Assembly: GCF_014650995.1 (NCBI RefSeq)
Contig: NZ_BMWA01000032.1
Location: forward strand, 39,445 to 103,444
Length of the DNA: 64,000 nt
Reading direction: 5' to 3'
Origin: Streptomyces viridiviolaceus
GTDB lineage: Bacteria; Actinomycetota; Actinomycetes; Streptomycetales; Streptomycetaceae
Shown here piece by piece: positions 41,744 to 48,650 of the stretch. The notes beneath the pieces were generated by a model that ran no database searches, was not told where the DNA came from, and worked only from the letters and a program-made list of their open reading frames with translations. The position numbers and the translations under genes are program-made. Each line of letters opens with the position of its first letter. Position 1 is the stretch's first letter.

Positions 41744-43069
41744 GTGGTGACCAGCACAAAGCGCCACAAGCCAGATCGGCGCACCTATGTTCTCGACACC
41801 AGCGTCCTGCTGGCCGACCCGAACGCCCTGAACCGCTTCGACGAGCACGAGGTCGTGCTCCCGATCGTCGTGGTCACGGAGCTGGAGGCCAAGCGGCACC
41901 ATCCCGAACTCGGCTACTTCGCCCGGCAGGCCCTGCGCCTGCTCGACGAGTTCCGGGTGCGGTACGGCCGCCTCGACGCCCCCATCCCGACCGGGGATCT
42001 CGGCGGGACCGTGCGTGTCGAGCTCAACCACTCGGACCCCAGCGTGCTGCCCACCGGCTACCGCCTGGGGGACAACGACTCCCGCATCCTCGCGGTCGCC
42101 CGCAACCTGCAGGCCGAGGGGTTCGACGTCACCGTCGTGTCGAAGGACCTCCCGCTGAGGATCAAGGCGTCCTCCGTCGGCCTGCTCGCCGAGGAGTACC
42201 GCGCCGAGCTGGCCATCACGGACGCCTCCGGCTGGACCGGGATGTCCGAGCTGACCCTGCCCGGCGAGCAGGTGGACGTCCTCTTCGAGGAGGGACACGT
42301 CTACGTCCCCGAAGCCGCCGGCCTGCCCGTGCACACCGGCCTCACCATCCAGTCGGAGCGAGGGAAGGCGCTCGGCCGCGTCACCGCGGAGGGCAACGTC
42401 CGGCTGGTGCGCGGCGACCGGGAGGCGTTCGGCATCAAGGGACGCAGCGCCGAGCAGCGGATCGCACTCGACCTGCTCCTCGACCCGGACGTCGGGATCG
42501 TCTCGATGGGCGGCCGGGCCGGCACCGGCAAGTCGGCGCTGGCGCTGTGCGCGGGGCTGGAGGCGGTGCTGGAGCGCCGGCAGCACCAGAAGGTGATGGT
42601 CTTCCGTCCGCTGTACGCGGTGGGCGGGCAGGAGCTCGGCTACCTGCCCGGCACCGAGGCGGAGAAGATGAGCCCCTGGGCGCAGGCGGTCTTCGACACG
42701 CTCTCGGCGGTCACCAGCCGGGAGGTCATCGAGGAGGTCACCGCCCGCGGCATGCTGGAGGTGCTCCCGCTCACCCACATCCGCGGCCGGTCGCTGCACG
42801 ACGCGTTCGTCATCGTGGACGAGGCCCAGTCGCTGGAGCGGAACGTCCTGCTGACCGTTCTGTCCCGGGTCGGGGCCAACTCGCGGGTCGTGCTCACGCA
42901 CGACGTGGCGCAGCGGGACAACCTGCGGGTAGGGCGGTACGACGGTGTCGTCGCCGTCGTCGAGAAGCTGAAGGGGCATCCGCTCTTCGCCCACGTCACC
43001 CTGACTCGGTCCGAGAGGTCCCAGATCGCGGCGCTTGTGACCGAAATGCTGGAGGACGGGCACATCTGA
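41744..43069 (+). CDS. phoH: PIN-PhoH fusion protein (PhoH2/YlaK type RNA ATPase-ribonuclease)
   Basis: A 441-residue fusion. Residues ~12-150 are a PIN-like nuclease domain (TYVLDTSVLLADPNALNRFD, VVVTELEAKRH, RLGDNDSRILAVA with the acidic residues expected at the metal site). Residues ~225-440 are a PhoH ATPase with Walker A GRAGTGKSALA (~258) and Walker B FVIVDEAQSLERN. PhoH2 proteins couple RNA unwinding to cleavage. The start is GTG 41744 (GTG 41747 is equivalent), with GAGGGGG upstream at long spacing. It is monocistronic, with a terminator hairpin 38 bp downstream. Confidence 0.92.
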   Translation: MVTSTKRHKPDRRTYVLDTSVLLADPNALNRFDEHEVVLPIVVVTELEAKRHHPELGYFARQALRLLDEFRVRYGRLDAPIPTGDLGGTVRVELNHSDPSVLPTGYRLGDNDSRILAVARNLQAEGFDVTVVSKDLPLRIKASSVGLLAEEYRAELAITDASGWTGMSELTLPGEQVDVLFEEGHVYVPEAAGLPVHTGLTIQSERGKALGRVTAEGNVRLVRGDREAFGIKGRSAEQRIALDLLLDPDVGIVSMGGRAGTGKSALALCAGLEAVLERRQHQKVMVFRPLYAVGGQELGYLPGTEAEKMSPWAQAVFDTLSAVTSREVIEEVTARGMLEVLPLTHIRGRSLHDAFVIVDEAQSLERNVLLTVLSRVGANSRVVLTHDVAQRDNLRVGRYDGVVAVVEKLKGHPLFAHVTLTRSERSQIAALVTEMLEDGHI

Positions 43070-43106
43070 GAATTCAGCCCTGACAAGGGCCGGTTGCGCG
43101 TCGGTC

Positions 43107-43147
43107 GGCGCCGTCCGGAAAGGCGAAGAGCCTAGCCGGACGGCGCC
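43107..43147 (+). terminator. 12-bp perfect hairpin downstream of phoH
   Basis: GGCGCCGTCCGG (43107-43118) and CCGGACGGCGCC (43136-43147) pair perfectly around a 17-base loop, 38 bp after the phoH stop. The following leader (43148-43486) carries short inverted repeats (ACGGGG/CCCCGT near 43213; ACTCCC/GGGAGT near 43364) and no gene. I could not fit a c-di-AMP riboswitch to it. Confidence 0.65.
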
Positions 43148-43486
43148 TTCGCATGTGGGGGTTTCTGTGAAACCCCTGGGCCAAACGGGATGTGAGCTTT
43201 CACACGCAACGGGGAATTGCCTTGCCCCGTCGGGTTACGGCAGAGTCTCACTCCTGTCAGGCCCCGCATACGACACACCTGTACCCCCAGCGGTACGGCA
43301 CCACAGAAGCACCAGTTTCAACTCCATAGCAGCGTCGTATGCCGCCCGAGTACCACGCGGCACTCCCCACGCGGGAGTTGCCCACGGGCCCGTGCCTCCC
43401 GTGACCCGTAGTTGGGGAGGCCAGTGCCAGGGGCACGATTGCGTCCGCGAGGGTCACCGAAGCGGGCGATGCTGGAAGGAAACCGT

Positions 43487-44188
43487 GTGAGCCGGATCTC
43501 GGTCCGGGGATTCGCAGTGGCCTCGGCCACGGCGGTCACCGCTGTCGGAAGCGTCGTCGGGGTTGCCTCGGGCAGCACCGCGCAGAACAACGACGCCGAA
43601 GCGACGGCCACGGGCACGACGCTGCTCGCGGACATCCCCGCGGGCCAGCAGGCCCAGGTGCAGACCGCGTCCCTGACGCAGCAGGCCGACGCGCAGGCCA
43701 TCGCCGCGGACGCGAGCGCCAAGAAGGACGCCGAGGAGGCGGCCCGCAAGGCAGCCGCCGAGACCGCCGTCGCCAAGAAGGAGAAGGCGCAGCAGGCAGC
43801 CGAAGAGGCCAAGAAGCGGGCCGAGGAGGAGAAGAAGGAGAGGGCCAGCCGCGACGCCGCGCGCGAGTCCACCACCTTCGCCGTCCAGAGCTCCTACACC
43901 GTCTCGCAGATCCAGGCGATGGCCCGTCAGATGGTGCCGAGCGGCCAGTGGCAGTGCTTCAGCAACATCGTGGACCACGAGTCCAGCTGGAACTACAAGG
44001 CGGTCAACCCCTCCTCCGGCGCCTACGGTCTCTTCCAGGCCCTGCCCGGCTCCAAGATGTCCTCGGTCGGCGCCGACTGGCAGACCAACCCGGCCACGCA
44101 GATCAAGTGGGGCCTCAACTACATGGACAGCCGCTACGGCAGCCCGTGCGAGGCCTGGTCCTTCTGGCAGACCAACCACTGGTACTGA
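43487..44188 (+). CDS. secreted lytic transglycosylase with coiled-coil stalk
   Basis: A 233-residue exported SLT-type transglycosylase that cuts the glycan strand of peptidoglycan. Residues 1-30 are a signal peptide. Residues ~60-125 are a charged Ala/Glu/Lys coiled coil (KKDAEEAARKAAAETAVAKK). Residues ~145-233 are the SLT-like domain, with catalytic Glu in VDHESSWNYKAVNPSSGAYG and typical LFQALPGSKM. Two cysteines (QWQCFS, SPCEAW) may form a disulphide. I chose GTG 43487 because GGAAGGA precedes it. Confidence 0.92.
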   Translation: MSRISVRGFAVASATAVTAVGSVVGVASGSTAQNNDAEATATGTTLLADIPAGQQAQVQTASLTQQADAQAIAADASAKKDAEEAARKAAAETAVAKKEKAQQAAEEAKKRAEEEKKERASRDAARESTTFAVQSSYTVSQIQAMARQMVPSGQWQCFSNIVDHESSWNYKAVNPSSGAYGLFQALPGSKMSSVGADWQTNPATQIKWGLNYMDSRYGSPCEAWSFWQTNHWY

Positions 44189-44329
44189 GCCGCTGAGCCC
44201 CCCGGCACCAGCGCCGCTCAACCCCGCACAGCCCCTCACCGTCCTACGGTGGGGGGCTTGCCCCATGTACGGTCGGAGCGGCGACTCCAGGGGGGAGTGG
44301 TGGGGAGAGACGGGGGAAGAGGACGGATC

Positions 44330-45751
44330 ATGTCGCGAGTGCCAGGGTGGCTCGGTCGGCTCGGCGCCGGACTGACCCGGATGAGCAGGCGGTTGGACCA
44401 GCGTCGGGCCGAGGTGGAGCGGGAGGACGCCGACACCGCCGACGCCGAAGGGGCACCGCCCCCCGACCACGTACCGCCGCCCCCGGACCACGCGCCGGAG
44501 ACGCATCAACTCGTCGTCCAGGCCCGCCCCGACCCCGCGCAGGCGGTGCCGTGGGGCGTGCGGGTCGCGGCGGAGGCCGGGTGGCGGCTGCTGGTCCTCG
44601 CGGGCACGGTATGGGTGCTGATGCGCGTCATCAGCGCCGTCCAACTGGTCGTGCTCGCCTTCGTGATCGCCCTGCTGATGACGGCGGTGCTGCAGCCCAC
44701 GGTGGCGCGGCTGCGGCGGCACGGGGTTCCGCGCGGGCTGGCCACCGCCCTGACCGCGATCCTCGGGTTCGTGGTGATGGGCCTGATCGGCTGGTTCGTG
44801 ACCTGGCAGGTCATGGAGAACATCGACGACCTCTCGGACCAGGTCCAGGACGGCATCGACGAGCTGCGCAACTGGCTGCTGAACAGCCCCTTCCACGTCA
44901 CCGACAAACAGATCAACGAGATCGCCAAGAACCTGCGCGAGGCCGTCGGCGCCAACACCGACCAGATAACCTCGGCCGGCCTGGAGGGCGTGACGGTCGT
45001 CGTCGAGACGCTGACCGGCATTCTGCTGGCGGTCTTCTCGACGCTGTTCCTGCTCTACGACGGCAAGCGCATCTGGGAATGGACGCTGAAGCTGGTGCCC
45101 GCGGCGGCCCGGCCGGGTGTGGCCGGCGCCGGTCCGCGTGCGTGGCGGACGCTGACCGCGTACGTGCGCGGCACGGTGATAGTGGCGTTGATCGACGCCA
45201 TCTTCATCGGCCTCGGCATCTACTTCCTGGATGTGCCGATGGCCGTGCCGCTGGCCGTGTTCATCTTCCTGTTCGCGTTCATCCCGCTGGTCGGTGCGGT
45301 GGTGTCCGGAGCGCTGGCGGTCGTGGTCGCGCTGGTGACCCAGGGCGTGTTCACGGCGGTGATGACGCTCGTCGTCGTCCTGGCGGTGCAGCAGATCGAG
45401 GGTCACATCCTGCAGCCGTTCATCCTGGGGCGCGCGGTGCGCGTCCATCCGCTGGCCGTGGTGCTCTCGGTGGCCACCGGCGGCATGGTGGCCGGCATCG
45501 GCGGCGCGGTGGTCGCCGTACCGCTGGTGGCGGTGACGAACACGGTCGTGGGATATCTGCGGGCGCACTCCCGTGAGGCCGCCCTGAAGCAGGCCCCGCG
45601 GCCACGTGGCGCGACGTCGACGGACGCCGCCCCGGCGGTGGCGCCGCGGCGGCCACGTGGCGCGACGTCGACGGACGCCGCCCCGGCGGTGGCGCCGCCG
45701 CCCCCGCCGGAATCGCCGCAGCCGCCCCCGCCGGACGACTCTCCGGCATAG
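44330..45751 (+). CDS. AI-2E family transporter
   Basis: A 473-residue polytopic membrane protein of the AI-2 exporter/PerM superfamily. After a ~75-residue charged N-terminus come about eight helices: two hairpins (VLAGTVWVLMRVISAVQLVV, LTAILGFVVMGLIGWFVTWQ), a soluble central part and the typical C-terminal DLPMAVPLAVFIFLFAFIPLVG-like block (VPMAVPLAVFIFLFAFIPLV). The family includes AI-2 exporters and sodium/proton antiporters; the substrate is unknown. The C-terminus carries a duplicated PRGATSTDAAPAVAPRR unit. The start is ATG 44330 with AAGAGGA upstream. Confidence 0.9.
   Translation: MSRVPGWLGRLGAGLTRMSRRLDQRRAEVEREDADTADAEGAPPPDHVPPPPDHAPETHQLVVQARPDPAQAVPWGVRVAAEAGWRLLVLAGTVWVLMRVISAVQLVVLAFVIALLMTAVLQPTVARLRRHGVPRGLATALTAILGFVVMGLIGWFVTWQVMENIDDLSDQVQDGIDELRNWLLNSPFHVTDKQINEIAKNLREAVGANTDQITSAGLEGVTVVVETLTGILLAVFSTLFLLYDGKRIWEWTLKLVPAAARPGVAGAGPRAWRTLTAYVRGTVIVALIDAIFIGLGIYFLDVPMAVPLAVFIFLFAFIPLVGAVVSGALAVVVALVTQGVFTAVMTLVVVLAVQQIEGHILQPFILGRAVRVHPLAVVLSVATGGMVAGIGGAVVAVPLVAVTNTVVGYLRAHSREAALKQAPRPRGATSTDAAPAVAPRRPRGATSTDAAPAVAPPPPPESPQPPPPDDSPA
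45598..45698 (+). repeat. 51-bp tandem duplication in the AI-2E transporter tail
   Basis: Bases 45598-45647 are identical to 45649-45698, giving a 51-bp period (17 codons) with no mismatch over 50 bp. The duplication encodes two copies of a Pro/Ala-rich segment. Perfect identity suggests a recent event. Confidence 0.9.
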
Positions 45752-45755
45752 CGAA

Positions 45756-45785
45756 GGCCCCGCCCACCGTGAGGTGAGCGGGGCC
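45756..45785. terminator. hairpin between convergent AI-2E transporter and ahpD genes
   Basis: GGCCCCGC (45756-45763) and GCGGGGCC (45778-45785) form an 8-bp stem, with an inner CACC/GGTG extension. It lies between two convergent genes and may serve both strands. Confidence 0.6.
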
Positions 45786-45808
45786 CCGTCGTACAGTCGT
45801 ACGTCCGG

Positions 45809-46342
45809 CTACTCGGCGAGGACCGCTTCGGCGTCCAGCGTGGCGCCCACGGCCTGGATCACGGCCGCGATCTTGAAGGCCTCCTGGATCGTGTCACGGT
45901 CCAGGCCCGCCTTGCGCAGGACCTGCTCGTGCGAGTCCAGGCACATGCCGCAGCCGTTGATCGCGGACACCGCGAAGGACCACAGCTCGAAGTCGACCTT
46001 GTCGACGCCGGGGTTGCCGATGACGTTCATCCGCAGTCCGGCGCGCAGGGTGCCGTACTCGTGGTCCGACAGCAGGTGCCGGGTGCGGTAGAAGACGTTG
46101 TTCATCGCCATGATGGCGGCGGCCGACTTGGCGGCCGTGTACGCCTCGGGCGTGAGGTTCGCCTTCGCCTCCGGCTCCAGCTCACGCAGCACGATGGGGG
46201 AGCGCGAGGCGATGGCGGTCGCCAGCACGGTGCCCCACAGCTGCTGCGCCGGGAGGTCGGAGTTGCCGATGACCGAGCCCAGGTTGAGCTTCAGGTCCTT
46301 GGCGTAGTCCGGTACGGCGGACTTCAGGGAGTCGAGGGACAT
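45809..46342 (-). CDS. ahpD: alkylhydroperoxidase AhpD
   Basis: A 177-residue AhpD, which uses a CxxC disulphide to recycle AhpC during peroxide reduction in the cytosol. The active site is in SAINGCGMCLDSHEQVLRKA, with the family Glu-x11-CxxCxxxH pattern complete. Length equals the family. I use ATG 46342, with GGGGAG 8 bp upstream; GTG 46351, overlapping the ahpC stop, is also in frame. It is coupled downstream of ahpC under the OxyR-controlled promoter. Confidence 0.95.
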   Translation of the reverse strand: MSLDSLKSAVPDYAKDLKLNLGSVIGNSDLPAQQLWGTVLATAIASRSPIVLRELEPEAKANLTPEAYTAAKSAAAIMAMNNVFYRTRHLLSDHEYGTLRAGLRMNVIGNPGVDKVDFELWSFAVSAINGCGMCLDSHEQVLRKAGLDRDTIQEAFKIAAVIQAVGATLDAEAVLAE

Positions 46343-46347
46343 CTCGA

Positions 46348-46902
46348 TCACTCCCCGGCCAGCAGCGCGACCGGGTCCAGCGTCTCGTCGCCCTTGCTCC
46401 AGTTGCAGGGGCAGAGCTCGTCGGTCTGCAGGGCGTCCAGGACCCGCAGGACCTCCTTGGGGTTACGGCCGACGGAGCCGGCGGTCACCATGGAGAACTG
46501 GATCTCGTTGTTCTGGTCGACGATGAAGACCGCACGCTTGGCGAAGCCGTCCTCGCCCTCGATGCCGAGGTCGCGCATCAGCTCGTGCTTGGAGTCGGCC
46601 ATCATCGGGAACGGCAGGTCACGCAGGTCGTCGTGGTCCTTGCGCCAGGCGTGGTGGACGAACTCGGAGTCGCCGGAGAAGCCGAGGACCTGGGCGTCGC
46701 GGTCGGCGAACTCGTCGTTCAGCTTGCCGAAGGCGGCGATCTCGGTCGGGCACACGAAGGTGAAGTCCTTGGGCCAGGCGAAGATGACCTTCCACTTGCC
46801 CTCGTAGGTCTTGTGGTCGATCGTCTCGAACTCCTTGCCCTTCTCCAGCGAGACGCAGGCGGTCAGTTCGAACTCGGGGAACTTGTCACCGACAGTGAGC
46901 AC
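46348..46902 (-). CDS. ahpC: alkyl hydroperoxide reductase AhpC (2-Cys peroxiredoxin)
   Basis: A 184-residue typical peroxiredoxin that reduces hydrogen and organic peroxides. The peroxidatic Cys is in DFTFVCPTEIAAFG, and the resolving Cys is in TDELCPCNW near the C-terminus. I chose GTG 46902 because AAGGAGA precedes it; the longer frame to 46950 runs into the leader. It is divergent from oxyR and followed directly by ahpD, the standard actinobacterial arrangement. Confidence 0.97.
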   Translation of the reverse strand: MLTVGDKFPEFELTACVSLEKGKEFETIDHKTYEGKWKVIFAWPKDFTFVCPTEIAAFGKLNDEFADRDAQVLGFSGDSEFVHHAWRKDHDDLRDLPFPMMADSKHELMRDLGIEGEDGFAKRAVFIVDQNNEIQFSMVTAGSVGRNPKEVLRVLDALQTDELCPCNWSKGDETLDPVALLAGE

Positions 46903-47058
46903 ACGCTCTCCTTGCAGCGAAGAAACGCCCGGATTGCGAGCGTTTCCCATGGGTTGGACGGTGTTGATGTTGGCATAGGGTGCATTGATTAGTGAAATAG
47001 CTACACTCGGTCAGGTTGATCGGGTGTGTCTATCAGTGACCGGGAGTGAGTCGAGGGC
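46903..47058. promoter_or_regulatory. ahpC-oxyR divergent promoter region
   Basis: The intergenic region is AT-richer than its surroundings and carries ATAG/CTAT half-like elements around 46997 and 47030, compatible with a LysR-type OxyR site between the two divergent genes. GAAACGC (46922-46928) and GCGTTTC (46940-46946) form a 7-bp stem in the ahpC leader. The exact OxyR tetramer spacing is not satisfied by my reading. Confidence 0.5.
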
Positions 47059-48021
47059 ATGAGCATGGGGATGAGCGGGGCGGTCGCGGGCAAGAAACGA
47101 CAGCCCAGCCTGGCGCAGCTCCGCGCCTTCGCCGCCGTCGCCGAGCATCTGCACTTCCGGGACGCCGCCGCCGCGATCGGCATGAGCCAGCCGGCGCTGT
47201 CGGGCGCCGTCTCCGCGCTGGAGGAGGCACTCGGTGTCACTCTCGTGGAGCGTACGACGCGCAAGGTGCTGCTCTCAACGGCGGGGGAGCGACTCGCGGT
47301 GCGGGCCAAGGCGGTGCTCGCGGAGGTCGGGGCGCTGATGGAGGAGGCGGAGGCGGTACGGGCGCCGTTCACCGGGGCGCTGCGGCTCGGCGTCATCCCG
47401 ACCGTGGCGCCGTATCTGCTGCCCACGGTGCTGCGCCTCGTCCACGACCGCTATCCGGACCTCGACCTGCAGGTCCACGAGGAGCAGACCGCGAGCCTCC
47501 TGGAGGGCCTCACCTCCGGCCGGCTCGACCTGCTGCTCCTCGCGGTGCCGCTCGGTGTGCCCGGCGTCAGCGAGCTGCCGCTCTTCGACGAGGACTTCGT
47601 GCTCGTCACCCCGCTCGACCACGAACTCGGCGGCCGGGAGGGCATTCCGCGCGCGGCGCTGCGCGAGCTGAACCTGCTCCTGCTCGACGAGGGCCACTGC
47701 CTGCGCGACCAGGCGCTCGACATCTGCCGGGAGGCGGGCCGCGCGGACGTCCCCGCGACCACGACGGCGGCGGGTCTGGCGACGCTGGTGCAGCTGGTGG
47801 CGGGCGGCCTGGGCGTGACGCTGCTGCCGCGCACCGCGGTCCGGGTGGAGACGTCGCGCTCCAGCCAGCTGCTCACCGGCTTCTTCGCCGACCCCGCCCC
47901 CACCCGCCGCATCGCCCTCGCCATGCGCACGGGAGCGGCGCGCTCCGCGGAGTACGAGGAACTGGCGGCGGCACTGCGGGAGGCGATGGGGGAGCTGCCC
48001 GTACGGACGGTCCACGGCTGA
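47059..48021 (+). CDS. oxyR: LysR-family peroxide sensor OxyR
   Basis: A 320-residue LysR regulator. Helix-turn-helix residues are ~16-60 (LRAFAAVAEHLHFRDAAAAI, SQPALSGAVSALEEALG). The effector domain contains two cysteines nine positions apart in DEGHCLRDQALDIC, equivalent to the redox pair of OxyR that forms a disulphide with peroxide. It should activate ahpC-ahpD on the other strand. Starts 47059, 47065 and 47071 are all possible; GAGGG upstream best fits 47065. Confidence 0.93.
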   Translation: MSMGMSGAVAGKKRQPSLAQLRAFAAVAEHLHFRDAAAAIGMSQPALSGAVSALEEALGVTLVERTTRKVLLSTAGERLAVRAKAVLAEVGALMEEAEAVRAPFTGALRLGVIPTVAPYLLPTVLRLVHDRYPDLDLQVHEEQTASLLEGLTSGRLDLLLLAVPLGVPGVSELPLFDEDFVLVTPLDHELGGREGIPRAALRELNLLLLDEGHCLRDQALDICREAGRADVPATTTAAGLATLVQLVAGGLGVTLLPRTAVRVETSRSSQLLTGFFADPAPTRRIALAMRTGAARSAEYEELAAALREAMGELPVRTVHG

Positions 48022-48231
48022 GCGCTCGCGCGGCGGCTCCCGGCGACGTCGCCCGCGCACGGAGGTGACCTCGCCGCTCGCGTGTCACCGCTTCGGTCGG
48101 GAGCCCACCGCTCCTTGCGGCTTCGCCCCACTGACACCGGGTCCCGGCGGGCGGCCTCCGCTGCGCGTCCCGCTGCCGGCCGGCCGGTCGAGGGGGCAAG
48201 GGGCCGTCGAGGTGACGCGGGCGGGATGCGA

Positions 48232-48519
48232 ACGTGCCGCCGCCCCGGTCGGGTGGGGTGCTGTGGGGGCCGTTGGCGGTGCCTGCGAGGCCCTGGTGGG
48301 TCGATGTGGGTGGGCGGCGGGGTGGGTTCGTGGGGGTGCGGGACTGACACGGTGCGGACGTGCCGCCGTTTCGGTCGGGTGGGGTGGTGTGGGGGCCGTT
48401 GGCGGTGCCTGTGAGGCCCTGGTGGGTCGATGTGGGTGGGCGGCGGGGTGGGTTCGTGGGGGTGTGGGGCTGACACGGTGCGGACGTGCCGCCGTTTCGG
48501 TCGGGTGGGGTGCTGTGGG
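48232..48519. repeat. G-rich tandem repeat, period 126-127 bp, about 2.3 copies
   Basis: The segment beginning CGTGCCGCC recurs at 48232, 48359 and 48485, the last copy partial. Copies differ by a few substitutions. Each full copy carries four G-tracts (GGGTGGGCGGCGGGGTGGG at 48308-48326 and 48434-48452), a potential G-quadruplex on the plus strand. The period is nearly a multiple of three, so long frames cross it on both strands, but none looks like a real gene. The rest of 48022-48650 has no gene. Confidence 0.85.
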
Positions 48520-48650
48520 CCCCGCGGGTGGTGCCGGGAGCCGCTTGGTGAGCCGACGGCGCGGGTGGCGGTCTGCGGGGCGTCGCGGGCGTCGGCCCGA
48601 CGGGGCGCTGCCCGGCCGACGGGGGGCGGGTCGGCCGGGCAGGCGAGGGG

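Noticed and set aside
43148..43486. c-di-AMP (ydaO) riboswitch before the transglycosylase
   Set aside because: Such riboswitches precede some Streptomyces wall-lytic genes, but I could not fit the conserved motif or paired stems here.
48232..48519. CRISPR-like array
   Set aside because: Units are 126-127 bp without short identical repeats and unique spacers, and no cas genes are present.
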